Below, in pieces: positions 1 through 9,178 of a stretch of DNA of 64,000 bases; position 1 is the first letter of the stretch; each line of letters begins with the position of its first letter. This DNA comes from Candidatus Hydrogenedentota bacterium (GTDB lineage Bacteria; Hydrogenedentota; Hydrogenedentia; Hydrogenedentales; JAGMZX01), in NCBI GenBank assembly GCA_029556545.1, contig JAKQEQ010000153.1, forward strand, positions 1-64,000. Direction: 5' to 3'. The position numbers were made by a program, and so were the translations under genes. Below the pieces are notes generated by a model, which searched no databases, had not been told where the DNA came from, and saw only the letters and a list, made by a program, of their open reading frames with translations.

Positions 1-726
1 CCGGACCTTGTCGGGCTGACGGTGGAGGCGGCGGAGGCGGTGCTTGACGCGGCGCTGCTGGTGCTGGGCACAGTGACGGAGGAATCGAGCGAGACGGTTC
101 CGGCGGGCGAGATCATCAGCCAGTTGCCGTTGCCGGAACAGTTGATTTCCTGCTGGGCGTCGGTGGACGTGGTGGTTTCGACGGGTCCGGGGGCTGAAGG
201 CGAGGGCGAAGGGGAAGGCGAGGGTGAAGGTGAAGGTGAAGGTGAAGGTGAAGGCGAGGGCGAAGGCGAAGGCGAGGGCGAGGGCGAGGGCGAAGGCGAA
301 GGCGAGGGTGAAGGCGAGGGTGAGGGTGAAGGTGAAGGGGAAGGCGAGGGCGAAGGTGAGGGTGAGGGTGAGGGCGAAGGTGAGGGTGAAGGTGAAGGCG
401 AAGGCGACCCGTGCTTCAGCGAGTACCACACGGCGGACCAGTCACAGAACAACCTGATCGAGTTGACCGAGTTGCTGCGGGTAATCCAGTTCTACAACTC
501 GGGCGGTTTCCACTGTGCGGACGACCCGTCGAGCACGGAAGACGGGTACGTGCCAGGGCCGGACGCGGACCAGGATTGCTGCCCGCACGCGAGCGACTAC
601 GCGCCGCACAACTGGCAGATAGCCTTGACCGAGTTGTTGCGGGTAATCCAGTTCTACAACTTCCCCGGCTACCACTACTGCCCGGACGAGGGCACGGAGG
701 ATGGTTTCTGCCCGGGACTGGCATAG
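1..726 (+). CDS. Secreted protein, 3' end: PASTA domain, Glu-Gly tract, two dockerin-like repeats (partial)
   Basis: The frame is open from base 1, so only the C-terminal part is present and the GTG at 22 is not a true start. The first 63 residues read as a PASTA domain: PDLVGLT at the start, TVPAGEIISQ in the middle and VDVVVSTGP at the end. PASTA domains are known in penicillin-binding proteins, Ser/Thr kinases and bacterial surface proteins. About 35 Glu-Gly pairs follow as a linker, then two copies of a ~45-residue Cys-containing module, each with LTELLRVIQFYN and ending in a TEDG(Y/F)-type turn. The acidic stretch before each LTELL helix resembles a degenerate dockerin/EF-hand loop. That reading is inference, as is a role in surface anchoring or sorting. 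The upstream catalytic or structural part lies outside the window. The gene ends at a strong hairpin and converges on the fructokinase gene. Confidence 0.8.
   Translation, partial: PDLVGLTVEAAEAVLDAALLVLGTVTEESSETVPAGEIISQLPLPEQLISCWASVDVVVSTGPGAEGEGEGEGEGEGEGEGEGEGEGEGEGEGEGEGEGEGEGEGEGEGEGEGEGEGEGEGEGEGEGEGEGEGEGDPCFSEYHTADQSQNNLIELTELLRVIQFYNSGGFHCADDPSSTEDGYVPGPDADQDCCPHASDYAPHNWQIALTELLRVIQFYNFPGYHYCPDEGTEDGFCPGLA
196..405 (+). repeat. Glu-Gly codon tract, (GAR GGN)n
   Basis: Seventy codons alternate GAA/GAG with GGC/GGT/GGG/GGA, encoding about 35 Glu-Gly pairs between the PASTA domain and the C-terminal repeats. Synonymous codons are mixed, so the tract is old or selected at protein level rather than a fresh slippage expansion. 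It also produces long spurious open frames on both strands. Confidence 0.95.
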
Positions 727-765
727 GTCATCGCCCTTTAGGGTGACGCGACAACAGCGATAACA

Positions 766-810
766 ACGGGCGGTCCGGCCCCATCGGGAACGATGGATCG
801 GGCCGCCCGT
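766..810. terminator. Hairpin between convergent genes
   Basis: The outer arms ACGGGCGG and CCGCCCGT pair, and inside them CCATCG-GGAA-CGATGG forms a perfect tetraloop stem. The structure sits between the end of the PASTA protein and the end of the fructokinase gene, so it probably terminates transcription from both sides. No clear U tract is present. Confidence 0.7.
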
Positions 811-843
811 CATGTCTGAGCCGGGGCGCGAAGTGGCCGTGAT

Positions 844-1740
844 CTATCCCAGAGTGGCTTCCTGCGCGAGCGCGATGGCGCCGAGCACCCCCGCGCGGTT
901 GCCCAGCCCGGGGGACACGAGGAATCCGTCAATGTCTTCCATAAGTGTCGGTTGCCGGATGTAGTTGTTGAGGAGGCGCAGGACGCGTTCGCGGATACGC
1001 GGCAGCAGGTGGGCCTGATCCATGACCCCGCCGCCGAGGATGATGCGTTGCGGGGAGAGTATGTATATCTGCGGCACAAGACCGTGGGCGAGATAGTCCG
1101 CCTCGAGTTCCCAGGCGGGATGCTCGGGAGGAAGGGTGTCCGCGGGACGCCCGCAGCGCGCCTCGAGGGCCGGCCCCGAGGCAAGTCCCTCGAGACAGTC
1201 CGCGTGATACGGGCATATGCCGGGGAACGGGTCGCGCGCGCGGTCGTGGGGCACAAAGACGTGGCCCATCTCGGGATGCATCAGGCCGTGCAGCAGTTTG
1301 CCGTTTACCATGGCCCCGCCGCCAATACCCGTCCCCACCGTCAGATAGACGAACGTATCGAGTCCCCGCGCGGCGCCCCAACGCGCCTCGGCCAAGGCGG
1401 CGCCGTTGACGTCGGTGTCGAATGCCACGGGCACGCCCAGGGCTTCGCGCACGGGCCCCGCGAGATCGACATGCGCCCAGCCGGGCTTGGGCGTGGTGGT
1501 GATGTATCCGAAGGTCGGCGACGCCGGGTTTGGGTCCACCGGCCCGAAGGAGGCGATGCCGACGGCCGCGATCTCGCCGTGCGCCGCCCGCTGCTCCCGG
1601 AGAAACGCTATGGCCCGCGAAATCGTCTCGTCGGGCGTCGTCGTCGGGAAGCGTGTCTCGGCCAGCATCGTGTCCGGACCCGAGGCCACGGCGCACACGA
1701 ATTTCGTTCCGCCCGCTTCCATGCCGGCCCAGAGGGTCAT
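844..1740 (-). CDS. ROK-family fructokinase
   Basis: This predicted cytoplasmic kinase would phosphorylate fructose (or mannose) with ATP. The 298-residue product begins with GMEAGGTKF, the ROK phosphate-binding loop in the form typical of fructokinases. FDTDVNGAA carries the likely catalytic Asp110, and VGTGIGGG is present at about 135-142. The cluster H160/H165 then C176-x2-H179-x2-C182 matches the zinc-binding element of ROK fructokinases ([12 protein letters not shown]). Length is normal for the family. The ATG at 1740 has a GGGGAG ribosome site ahead of it. The frame continues upstream, antisense to the GH4 gene, but only this part has family motifs. It is divergent from the GH4 glycosidase across a ~300-base gap, which suggests joint use of sugars released by that enzyme. 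Glucokinase or mannokinase activity is possible. Confidence 0.88.
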   Translation of the reverse strand: MTLWAGMEAGGTKFVCAVASGPDTMLAETRFPTTTPDETISRAIAFLREQRAAHGEIAAVGIASFGPVDPNPASPTFGYITTTPKPGWAHVDLAGPVREALGVPVAFDTDVNGAALAEARWGAARGLDTFVYLTVGTGIGGGAMVNGKLLHGLMHPEMGHVFVPHDRARDPFPGICPYHADCLEGLASGPALEARCGRPADTLPPEHPAWELEADYLAHGLVPQIYILSPQRIILGGGVMDQAHLLPRIRERVLRLLNNYIRQPTLMEDIDGFLVSPGLGNRAGVLGAIALAQEATLG

Positions 1741-2037
1741 ATTGCGTTCTCCCCGTTTGACGGGGGCATCGTAGCAATTCGAGGGAAGGCGAATGCAAGC
1801 TTTCACAGCGCCTCGGGCAAGAGAAGCACTTGAGAATGAAAGGGACCAGAGGGACCAGAAGGACCGAAGGGACCAAAGTGGCCAAAGGGACGCGGCGCGG
1901 CACGCGCAATGCGACATCGTGTGTGCCGACCCGACCTCGGCATGCCTCTCGAAACATCGACAGAGCACGTGGTAGTCTACGCTGGAATGCAGGTTGTATC
2001 GGCAACGACGCCAACCGCCCAGCAGGAGGAACATGCG
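1741..2037. other. Divergent intergenic region with GGGACC-type repeats
   Basis: This spacer separates the fructokinase (minus) and GH4 (plus) genes and should hold both promoters. Positions 1841-1891 contain a degenerate run of GGGACCAGA/GGGACCAAA units. No convincing -35/-10 pair was found by eye. The Shine-Dalgarno site AGGAGG for the GH4 gene lies at about 2022-2029. Confidence 0.6.
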
Positions 2038-3465
2038 ATGCCGAAGATAGCGATGATTGGCGCGGGCAGCATTGTGTTCGCGAAGACGTTGTTCATGGAC
2101 ATTGTGGCGACGCCTGCGCTGCGAAACAGCGAGTTCCGGTTCATGAGCCGGACGCGGCCCAAGCTTGAGCGGTTGAAGACGTTCGCCGACAAGGTGATTG
2201 CGGAGAACGGGATCGGCGCGACGGCGCACATCACGCTCGATCGGCGCGAGGCGCTGCGAGACGCGGATTACGTGATCGTGATGCTCCAGATCGGCGGGGT
2301 GGACGCCTTCGAGATGGATTACCAGATTCCGTTGCGGCACGGGGTGGACCAGTGCATCGCGGACACGCTGGGGCCGGGCGGGGTCTTCCGCACGCTGCGC
2401 ACCGCGCCGGTGATGATGGACATCGCGCGCGAGATGCGGGAACTCTGCCCGGACGCCTACCTGCTGAATTACGTGAACCCGATGGCGACGGTGTGCTGGG
2501 CGCTGGGGAAAGTGCCGGAGACGAAATTCGTGGGGTTGTGCCACGGGGTGCAGACGACGCTCGATTTGATCTCGGGCTACGTCGGCGTACCGAAGGACGA
2601 GATCGATTATCTCGCGGCGGGAATCAACCACATGGGCTGGTTTCTTCGCCTGGAGCACCGCGGCAAGGACCTCTACCCCCTGTTCAAGGAGCGGTGCGAA
2701 CAACCCGAGTACTACATCAACGAAAAGGTGCGCATCGAAACGATGCGGCACATGGGCTATTTCATGACGGAGAGCACGGGGCATCTGTCGGAGTATCTGC
2801 CGTGGTTCCGCAGCAGCAAGTATGCGCTCGATCTCTACTGCGACGAGCCCTCCTTCGGGGGCGAAAGCGGCGCGTATTACAAGTGGTGCCGCCTTATCGC
2901 GGACAAGCTCGAGAACGTCGACATGCTCGCGTCGGAACCGACGAAGATCGACAAACGAAGCGTCGAGTATTGCTCGTACATTCTCGAGGCGCTCGAGTCG
3001 GGGAAGACCTTCAAGTTCCAGGGCAACGTGCGGAACGACCACTACATCACGAACCTGCCCGTAGGCTGCTGCGCGGAAACCCCCGTGTTCGCGGACAAGA
3101 TGGGCCTGCACCCGACGGTCGTGGGAGATCTCCCGCCACAATGTGCCGCCTTGAACATGCTGAACGTGAATACGCAAGGGTTGGCCGTCGAGGCGGCGAT
3201 TACGGGCGACCCCGAACTCGCGATGGCCGCTTGCGCCGTGGACCCGCTCACGAGCGCGTGCCTGACGCTCAAGCAGGTGCGCGACATGGTCGGCGAGATG
3301 CTCGAGGCGGAGGCGCGGTGGCTGCCGCAATTCGAAGGGCGGAAACTGCACCCGGCACCGATTATCTCGACGCCGCCGGGCACGAAACACGCGCAAGTGC
3401 CGCTTGATCCCGCGCTGGCCGTGGTGCACCGCTTCGGCGAACTGGCGGAGAAGGCCGGAGGGTAG
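2038..3465 (+). CDS. Glycoside hydrolase family 4 (alpha-galactosidase/alpha-glucosidase type)
   Basis: GH4 enzymes cleave alpha- or beta-glycosides by an unusual NAD- and Mn-dependent oxidation-elimination mechanism in the cytoplasm. The N-terminus is a Rossmann nucleotide-binding loop ([14 protein letters not shown]). NYVNPM at 144-149, the metal-ligand motif CHG at 168-170 and GINHMG around His198 are the family hallmarks, and their wording is closest to MelA-type alpha-galactosidases. The 475-residue length is typical. The ATG at 2038 follows AGGAGG at good spacing, so an in-frame upstream extension to 1909 is rejected. It is divergent from a ROK kinase and ends 12 bases from the convergent IolE-like gene. 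Exact sugar and anomer specificity cannot be read from sequence. Confidence 0.88.
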   Translation: MPKIAMIGAGSIVFAKTLFMDIVATPALRNSEFRFMSRTRPKLERLKTFADKVIAENGIGATAHITLDRREALRDADYVIVMLQIGGVDAFEMDYQIPLRHGVDQCIADTLGPGGVFRTLRTAPVMMDIAREMRELCPDAYLLNYVNPMATVCWALGKVPETKFVGLCHGVQTTLDLISGYVGVPKDEIDYLAAGINHMGWFLRLEHRGKDLYPLFKERCEQPEYYINEKVRIETMRHMGYFMTESTGHLSEYLPWFRSSKYALDLYCDEPSFGGESGAYYKWCRLIADKLENVDMLASEPTKIDKRSVEYCSYILEALESGKTFKFQGNVRNDHYITNLPVGCCAETPVFADKMGLHPTVVGDLPPQCAALNMLNVNTQGLAVEAAITGDPELAMAACAVDPLTSACLTLKQVRDMVGEMLEAEARWLPQFEGRKLHPAPIISTPPGTKHAQVPLDPALAVVHRFGELAEKAGG

Positions 3466-3477
3466 GCGGGGCCGCGC

Positions 3478-4410
3478 TTACAGGCCGAGGCCACGCAGAA
3501 ATTCGCGGTTGCGGCGGGCGCTGTCGCGGGGCGCGCCCATGCCGGGGAGCACGTCCTGCTCGACGCAAATCCAGCCATCGTAGGCGCGGTCGCGCAGCCA
3601 CGCGCTGCCGCGGGCGAAATCGCAGCAGCCTTGCCCGAGTTCACAGAACACGCCTTGGGCTACCGCCTCGAAGTAGTCCAATCTCTGTTCGCGCACACGC
3701 GCGGCGACTTCCGGCGCGCAGTCCTTGTAGTGCATGTACCAGATACGATCCGCGAAGCGGTCCAGACCTTCGAGCACGGCGTCCGTCGCGGGTGATCCGG
3801 TCCCGAGCGCGTAATGACCCGTGTCAAAGACCAGACCGAGAAGTTCCGGGTCGGTGCGGCGCATCAGTGCGGCGATTTCGTCCGGCGTCTCGACGTAACC
3901 CGCGCAATGATGATGGAACACGGTGCGGAGCCCGGTATCGTCGCGCACGGCGCGCGCGACCTCTTCCGCGCCCGCCGCGAAGACCGCCCATTCGTCCGCG
4001 CTTAATGCGAGGTCCGCCGTGACGCGGCCCGCGTTCTGTGTGCGCGCCGGCACGGTCCCGTTCTCGTCCGCAAGAACCAGGCACGGGGCATAGTCGGGCG
4101 CGGCGACGGCGGCGAGGAGGCGGGCCGTGCGGACGGCGACGGCGGTCCCCGGCGCGTGGCGCTCCTTATGTTTCAATGCGACGGGCACGAACGCGCCGAG
4201 CATGGTGAGGGAACGGCGTTCGAGTTCCGCGCGCAGGGCGCCCGGCACCGTAGGCATATAGCCCCAGTCGCCGAGTTCCGTGCCGGCGTATCCGGTTTCG
4301 GCGAGTTCATCGAGCATTTGGGCATAACCGATTCCCTTGCCTTCCATGCCTTCAAATTCGAGACTGCCCCATGAACAGGGCGCGTTTCCGATGCGTATGG
4401 ATGCGGACAT
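3478..4410 (-). CDS. Sugar-phosphate isomerase/epimerase family TIM barrel, IolE-like
   Basis: The 310-residue product has the AP-endonuclease-2/xylose-isomerase-like TIM-barrel pattern. The N-terminus IGNAPCSWG closely resembles inosose dehydratases (IolE). Metal-ligand regions include VFHHHCAGYVETPDE, GLVFDTGHYALG, and WYMHYKD, followed by WICVEQD near the end. IolE dehydrates 2-keto-myo-inositol, but many relatives are uncharacterised isomerases, so only the fold is firm. The ATG at 4410 has an AGGTGA ribosome site. No other inositol-catabolic gene (iolB, iolC, iolD) is visible nearby. It converges with the GH4 gene and is divergent from the DegT aminotransferase. Confidence 0.78.
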   Translation of the reverse strand: MSASIRIGNAPCSWGSLEFEGMEGKGIGYAQMLDELAETGYAGTELGDWGYMPTVPGALRAELERRSLTMLGAFVPVALKHKERHAPGTAVAVRTARLLAAVAAPDYAPCLVLADENGTVPARTQNAGRVTADLALSADEWAVFAAGAEEVARAVRDDTGLRTVFHHHCAGYVETPDEIAALMRRTDPELLGLVFDTGHYALGTGSPATDAVLEGLDRFADRIWYMHYKDCAPEVAARVREQRLDYFEAVAQGVFCELGQGCCDFARGSAWLRDRAYDGWICVEQDVLPGMGAPRDSARRNREFLRGLGL

Positions 4411-4623
4411 AGCGAATCACCTCATGAGTTGACGGGCAGCATAGCATGGCCGGGGAATGGGGGACACTCCCGCGCGCCATGCGGGTTGAACGCTCGCGTC
4501 CGCACACCTATGATACGAACGAGATGCCCGAACAAGACCATGGGGAAGTCTCCAGCAGCGCTGTCCGGGTTGCGTTTCCCGTTTTTCCCGCGGTTACGAC
4601 ACATTGACGGAGGGTCATGTTCT

Positions 4624-5808
4624 ATGGAGCGCGGCTTGCCCAAGGCGTACGAGGAGATCGCCCGCGCGCATGCGCGTCCCGAGCGGGTATACGTGACGCG
4701 GCCCGCGATGCCTTCACTCGAATCGTTTCAAGCGCACGTCGCGGGCATTTGGGAACGACGCTGGCTCACAAACGCGGGGCGACTGCACGGGGAGTTGGAG
4801 GGCCGCCTCGCCGAGTACTTGGGCGCGCCGCACCTCAGTCTGTTCTGCAACGGGACCATTGCGCTGCTCGCGGCGCTGCGGCTTCTCAAGATCGAGGGGG
4901 GCGAGGTCGTGACGACGCCGTTTACGTTTCCGGCAACGGCGCACGCGCTGACGTGGATGGGGTTGCGCCCGGTGTTCTGCGACATCGATCCCGTCACGCT
5001 CAACCTGGACCCTGGGCGTATCGAGGCGGCGATCACGCCGGAAACGAGGGCCATCCTGCCGGTCCACGTCTACGGCATCCCCTGCGACGTGGACGCGATT
5101 CAAGGCATCGCCGACCGGCGAGGGATCCGCGTGCTCTACGATGCGGCGCATACGTTTGGCGCACGGTTTCGCGGCCGCGCGCTTGCGGCCTATGGCGACG
5201 CGGCCATGCTCAGTTTCCACGCAACGAAGCTGTTCTCGACCATCGAGGGCGGGGCCCTCGTCGTGCCCGACGCGGCGCGCAAGCGGGAGGTGGACCTGCT
5301 CAAGAACTTCGGGATCGTGGATGCCGAGACGGTTGCAGTGCCGGGCATCAATGGGAAGATGAACGAGTTTCAGGCGGCCTTCGGTCTGCTGCACCTCGAA
5401 CAGGTGGATCGCGAGATCGCCGCGCGACGCGCCATTGCCCAGGTCTATCGCGACGGGCTTGGCGAGGTGCCGGGCATTACGCTGCCGTCCGAGCCCGCAG
5501 ACCTCGAACAAAACTACGCCTACTTCCCTATTTTTGTGGACCCGGCAGCGTTCGGGATGTCCCGGGACGACTTGCACCGGTGCATGCTGTGGGCCAACAT
5601 CGAGCCGCGCAAGTATTTCCACCCGCTGTGCAGCCGCTACCCCTGCTATCGGGAACTTCCCTCGGCGCGGCCGGAACTGCTCCCGGTGGCGGAGCGCGCC
5701 GCCGAACGGGTGCTGTGCCTGCCGGTCTACAGCGAACTGCCGCTAGATGCGGTCCGCGACGTCTGCGCCCTGACACGGGAATTGCAGGAAGCGGCAGGCG
5801 CCGGATAA
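4624..5808 (+). CDS. DegT/DnrJ/EryC1/StrS-family PLP-dependent aminotransferase
   Basis: These enzymes transfer an amino group to a keto-sugar, usually nucleotide-linked, for surface polysaccharides or antibiotics. The product has 394 residues. Visible motifs are FCNGTIALLAALR, TPFTFPATAHALTWMG, FCDIDPVTLNLDP, VHVYGIPCD, YDAAHTFGA and SFHATKLFSTIEGG, whose Lys202 is the expected PLP Schiff-base lysine. The ATG at 4624 follows GGAGGG at ~9 bases. The frame remains open further upstream, but that part lacks family similarity. It converges with a GT2 glycosyltransferase, consistent with a shared glycan-synthesis role. The substrate is unknown. Confidence 0.87.
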   Translation: MERGLPKAYEEIARAHARPERVYVTRPAMPSLESFQAHVAGIWERRWLTNAGRLHGELEGRLAEYLGAPHLSLFCNGTIALLAALRLLKIEGGEVVTTPFTFPATAHALTWMGLRPVFCDIDPVTLNLDPGRIEAAITPETRAILPVHVYGIPCDVDAIQGIADRRGIRVLYDAAHTFGARFRGRALAAYGDAAMLSFHATKLFSTIEGGALVVPDAARKREVDLLKNFGIVDAETVAVPGINGKMNEFQAAFGLLHLEQVDREIAARRAIAQVYRDGLGEVPGITLPSEPADLEQNYAYFPIFVDPAAFGMSRDDLHRCMLWANIEPRKYFHPLCSRYPCYRELPSARPELLPVAERAAERVLCLPVYSELPLDAVRDVCALTRELQEAAGAG

Positions 5809-5827
5809 GGGCCGCGAACGCGGCGAT

Positions 5828-6787
5828 TCAGCTTGTGGGCGGATCGCGGCGGATGCGCTCGCGCACGATGTATTTGGGCACGTTGCGGCTTGCGCGGAAG
5901 CTGCGGATCGTGAATTCGCCGATCATGCACAGGCAGCCGAGCAACACGAGGAAGGCAATCATAAGGGCGTTCAGGAGCAGACCGGGCGTGACCTCGCGCA
6001 GCACCTGGAAGGGCGTGAACCACCCGCCGATGACGCGAAGCATGAACAGGGCCGCGAGCGCCAGGGCGCCGATACCGAGGTACTGGAACGGCTTCTCCGT
6101 CATGATCACCATTTGATCCATCTGGTAGTTCCAGAGCTTCTTGAAGGTCCAGCCGGACTTGCCGTGCTTGCGCGGGGCGTGCGCGACGGGCACCTCCTTG
6201 CAGCGCGCGCTTGCGGCAATGGCCGTGACGGGGTTGAACACGTTCAAGGGGCCGAAGGAGAACGCGCGAATCAGCTTGCCGTTGTAGAGTTTGAACGTGC
6301 AGCCGAAATCGCGGAACTTGGTGCCGGAGGCCTTGCGCATGATGATGTTGGCCAGCACCGACGGCCATTGGCGCAAGAGGGAATCCTTGCGGTCTTTCCG
6401 GTAGCCGCTGACCACGTCATAGCCCTTGTCGTATTCGGCGAGGAGGATCGGGAGGTCAGCGGGGTCAAGCTGCAGATCACTGTCCATCGACAGCATCACG
6501 GCGCCGTGGGCCTCGCATATCGCGGCGGTGACGGCGGCGGGCTGCCCCGCGTTCTTGAACATGTCGATGATACACGTCACATGCGGATCGCGATCGAAGA
6601 TGGCCCTTAACTTATCGAACGTGCGGTCCGTGCTGCCGTCGTTCACGAGAATGATCTCGTAGGAACGGCCCGAAGCTTCGAGGGCCGCCGAGAGTTTCGC
6701 GTGAAACTCGTCGATGGTCTTCTCCTCGAAGTAGCACGTGATTAACGCCGAGATTTCCGGCCCCGTTTCCCGCTCTTGTCCGTTCAT
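5828..6787 (-). CDS. Glycosyltransferase family 2, polyprenol-phosphate type
   Basis: The N-terminal GT-A domain has EISALITCYFEE, ILVNDGSTD and MDSDLQLDP, where the DxD-like metal site coordinates the sugar nucleotide. Near the C-terminus are two hydrophobic segments (about LGIGALALAALFMLRVIGG and ALMIAFLVLLGCLCMIG). This matches DPM1/ArnC-like enzymes that load a sugar onto polyprenol phosphate at the inner membrane. The 319-residue form starts at the ATG at 6787; a TTG at 6814 is possible but no better supported. It lies downstream of the Gfo/Idh gene on the same strand with a 64-base gap, so the two may form one operon with a glycan-modification role. Confidence 0.86.
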   Translation of the reverse strand: MNGQERETGPEISALITCYFEEKTIDEFHAKLSAALEASGRSYEIILVNDGSTDRTFDKLRAIFDRDPHVTCIIDMFKNAGQPAAVTAAICEAHGAVMLSMDSDLQLDPADLPILLAEYDKGYDVVSGYRKDRKDSLLRQWPSVLANIIMRKASGTKFRDFGCTFKLYNGKLIRAFSFGPLNVFNPVTAIAASARCKEVPVAHAPRKHGKSGWTFKKLWNYQMDQMVIMTEKPFQYLGIGALALAALFMLRVIGGWFTPFQVLREVTPGLLLNALMIAFLVLLGCLCMIGEFTIRSFRASRNVPKYIVRERIRRDPPTS

Positions 6788-6851
6788 GACCGTTGTCCGC
6801 AATGTCGTGGCCAAGCGCGCGTCCGCGCAATGAACCGGTTGTCGCCGCCCG

Positions 6852-7904
6852 TCAGGCGAGACGCACTTCCTTGCCGCTCGCGGCGCTTCGATACAGGCCG
6901 TCGAGAATCGTGATCACATCCAGGGAGTGTTCGGCGGGAACGGGCGAGGGCTTGCCCTCGACGACCGCCTCCGCGAACGCCATGCATTCAAGGGCGTGGG
7001 GCTCGATGCCAGACGTGCTGAGGACTTGGGTGTTGCTGTGCTGCTTCGCCTTGTAGTCCGTGGTCAGAATCTCGTTGTCGGGCCAGTGCGCTCCGCCCTT
7101 TTCGCCGTACAGCCACATCTGCATGTCTTCGCTTGTCGTCTTGTGATGCAGCAGCCAGGCGACTTCGAGCACGAGCGTGGCGCCGTTCGCGAAGCGCACC
7201 ATCGCCGCGGCGAACTCTTCAACGTCCCAGCTTTTCGGAATCGGGCCGCCCCAGTCGCTGTAGCATCCGGGCTGCTTCGAGAGCCGCCGCTGCGTTACAC
7301 CGGAGACGGCCACCGGTCGCGGATGGCCGAGCATCCAGAGCGTCAAGTCGAGAATGTGCACGCCGATGTCGATGCAGGGGCCGCCGCCGCTGTGCTTCTT
7401 CTGGATAAAGCCGGGTCGGGTCGGCGCGCCGCTGCGGCGCAGCATCCAGCTGCGGGCGTGGTAGACCTCGCCGAGCGTTCCCTTGTCGATGACTTTCTTC
7501 AGCGCCTGCGCGCTGCTCTGGAACCGGAAATGCTGCGCAGTCATGAGGAGTTTGCCGCTCTTGTCGCGGGCGGCGATCATCCGTCGGATGTCCTTCGGCG
7601 TGGGGGCGAGTGGTTTCTCGCACAGGACATGCTTGCCGGTCTGGAGCGCCGCGACGGTCAACGGCGCGTGGCAGGCGTTCGGCGTGCAGATATCGACGAT
7701 ATCGATGTCCTTGCAGCGGATCAGGTCAAGCGGGTCCTGGTACAGGCGGTCTATTCCGAGTTCGTCGCCCTTCTGTCGGAGGACCTGCTTGTCCACGTCG
7801 GCAAGGGCGACGATTTCGGTATGCGGGCTCTGGCGCCACCCCGGGAAATGGGTCTTGGCGATCCCTGCGAGTCCGATTACACCTACCTTCAACTTCTTCG
7901 ACAT
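6852..7904 (-). CDS. Gfo/Idh/MocA-family NAD(P)-dependent oxidoreductase
   Basis: The 350-residue product begins with a Rossmann loop (KVGVIGLAGIAKTHF). CEKPL has the catalytic Lys97, and GGGPCIDIGVHILD supplies the paired Asp179/His183. This family oxidises or reduces sugars and cyclitols with NAD(P). The ATG at 7904 has a GGGGAA ribosome site. No export signal is seen, so it is cytoplasmic, unlike the Tat-exported relative at 18121. It precedes the GT2 gene and may be cotranscribed with it. The substrate is unknown. Confidence 0.87.
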   Translation of the reverse strand: MSKKLKVGVIGLAGIAKTHFPGWRQSPHTEIVALADVDKQVLRQKGDELGIDRLYQDPLDLIRCKDIDIVDICTPNACHAPLTVAALQTGKHVLCEKPLAPTPKDIRRMIAARDKSGKLLMTAQHFRFQSSAQALKKVIDKGTLGEVYHARSWMLRRSGAPTRPGFIQKKHSGGGPCIDIGVHILDLTLWMLGHPRPVAVSGVTQRRLSKQPGCYSDWGGPIPKSWDVEEFAAAMVRFANGATLVLEVAWLLHHKTTSEDMQMWLYGEKGGAHWPDNEILTTDYKAKQHSNTQVLSTSGIEPHALECMAFAEAVVEGKPSPVPAEHSLDVITILDGLYRSAASGKEVRLA

Positions 7905-8075
7905 AACGATTCCCCTTCCGCGTTGGCGTGAATGCGTAGGGGCATTCTACCTGAACCGGGAGGCGCTATGCACCATGCGCTACGCCGTATGGACAGCCAG
8001 AAGGGGACGCGCGCGGAGGCGGCGGTCCCTGAATGAGCGCGCCGGGGCGCGATCATGTGATCGTATCACTTATGC

Positions 8076-8699
8076 CTAACAGCTATATTTCTGGCGGAAT
8101 CGCACATGAGCCTCGGAGGCCTGCACCAACCCGGGAGCGTAGCCCCCGTCCTCAAGGTTGTCCCGCAAGCGATGCACCAGACGCCGAATCCAAGTCGGGC
8201 CGCCGGAAGTACCGGTCAGGTCTTCCAGCCGCCGCTTGATCTCGTGATGCGACTTCCAGGGAAGGCAATCGTCGCTACTCACGCCTTTCCCATCGAGCAA
8301 GATGTCCAGAAATAGTCCCACTGTCTTCGTGAGGCGAACGATCGGTCCGCCGTCGATGACCAGGTGGAAGCCGTCTCGCGGTCCGGCTCCGGTCGGCTGA
8401 AGAATCACCAGCCGCGCAGGGTTCGCGGGCGTTGTGCGCTTCTGGCGTGGGGGGCGCTTCTTCCGAGGCGAGGTTGCCGTGTTCTCCGGCGGCCTCGATT
8501 TTATGCTGTTGGACTTGTCGATACGGCGCATGTGGTTTACAATGGTGTCCGCCTCCTTGAGGAGCGCGTTGATCTTCCTGACGGTGTAATTCAGGTCATT
8601 GAGCAAGTCGGGAAGTTGCATATGAATCTCGAGCAGGTGCTCGTAGAGTTTCCAGAAGTGCTCGACGATCTTCTGATGTGTCTCAGGGTCCCATACCAT
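8076..8699 (-). CDS. Unknown protein: N-terminal helical segment, C-terminal winged-helix-like region
   Basis: I do not recognise the family. The 207-residue product starts with about 65 residues of predicted amphipathic helix (leucine heptads around LLEIHMQLPDLLNDLNY). A basic Pro/Lys/Arg linker follows (SPRKKRPPRQKR). The C-terminal ~115 residues have the strand-helix pattern of an OmpR-type winged helix: LVIDGGPIVRLTKTVGLFLDILLDG, then a recognition-helix-like WIRRLVHRLRDNL. The start is firm because AAAGGAGG lies 8 bases before the ATG. It is divergent from the gene at 9179, whose product shows a similar C-terminal pattern. A DNA-binding role is inferred. Confidence 0.6.
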   Translation of the reverse strand: MVWDPETHQKIVEHFWKLYEHLLEIHMQLPDLLNDLNYTVRKINALLKEADTIVNHMRRIDKSNSIKSRPPENTATSPRKKRPPRQKRTTPANPARLVILQPTGAGPRDGFHLVIDGGPIVRLTKTVGLFLDILLDGKGVSSDDCLPWKSHHEIKRRLEDLTGTSGGPTWIRRLVHRLRDNLEDGGYAPGLVQASEAHVRFRQKYSC

Positions 8700-9100
8700 G
8701 ATGCCTGCCTCCTTTATGTCGGCGCTTCCCGGACGCCGCGGTTGCCGCCGCCTGTCAACCGTATCGTCGCTGAGTCGCGCCCGATACTTTCCCTTGCCGT
8801 GATTCGCGAGGACTTCATCTCGCGGGATGACCTCCTTTCTTTTGGCGGCTTCACAATGGGTGATAGCACAGGATTTTGCACCTAACGGGCGCCTAACGAT
8901 TGATTAACATCGTCATAATCTGATGTGAAACATGCCAGCAGTGGATGAAAATAGATGGCAGATTTTTGTCAAGTTGTGTGGATTGATTTGACCAATATGA
9001 TTGCATAAAAAGGCGCTCTTGCCTGCCGTAGCCCACCGCTCCTGGTTGAAACTACCTGTCGTGACGCGCATGAGTATTTCTCTCCGCAGAAGATTACCTA
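8700..9100. promoter_or_regulatory. Divergent control region with CCTAACG direct repeats
   Basis: About 400 bases separate two divergent genes. The part from 8870 to 9010 is distinctly AT-richer than its surroundings. Two CCTAACG copies (8881-8887 and 8892-8898) lie 11 bases apart, one helical turn, which is a common arrangement for an operator. No gene is seen inside. Confidence 0.4.
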
Positions 9101-9129
9101 TTGACAAGACCCCGGAAATCGAGTATGCT
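9101..9129 (+). promoter_or_regulatory. Sigma70-type promoter TTGACA-N17-TATGCT
   Basis: TTGACA at 9101-9106 and TATGCT at 9124-9129 are separated by exactly 17 bases. Transcription would begin near 9136, shortly before the gene at 9179. This also argues against the in-frame TTG at 9101 being the start codon. Confidence 0.7.
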
Positions 9130-9178
9130 GATGCCAAGGCAGGCGAACGGGCGGTGGTGGAGGGATGGAGGACCGGCC

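Noticed and set aside
224-813. Other long frames across the Glu-Gly repeat region, on both strands.
   Set aside because: They are by-products of a repeat with no stop codons; only the frame with PASTA and LTELLRVIQFYN content is coherent.
844-3429. A single 861-codon minus-strand frame covering the fructokinase and antisense of the GH4 gene.
   Set aside because: Only the last 298 codons have family motifs and a ribosome site. The upstream part is Arg/His-rich antisense of the well-supported GH4 gene.
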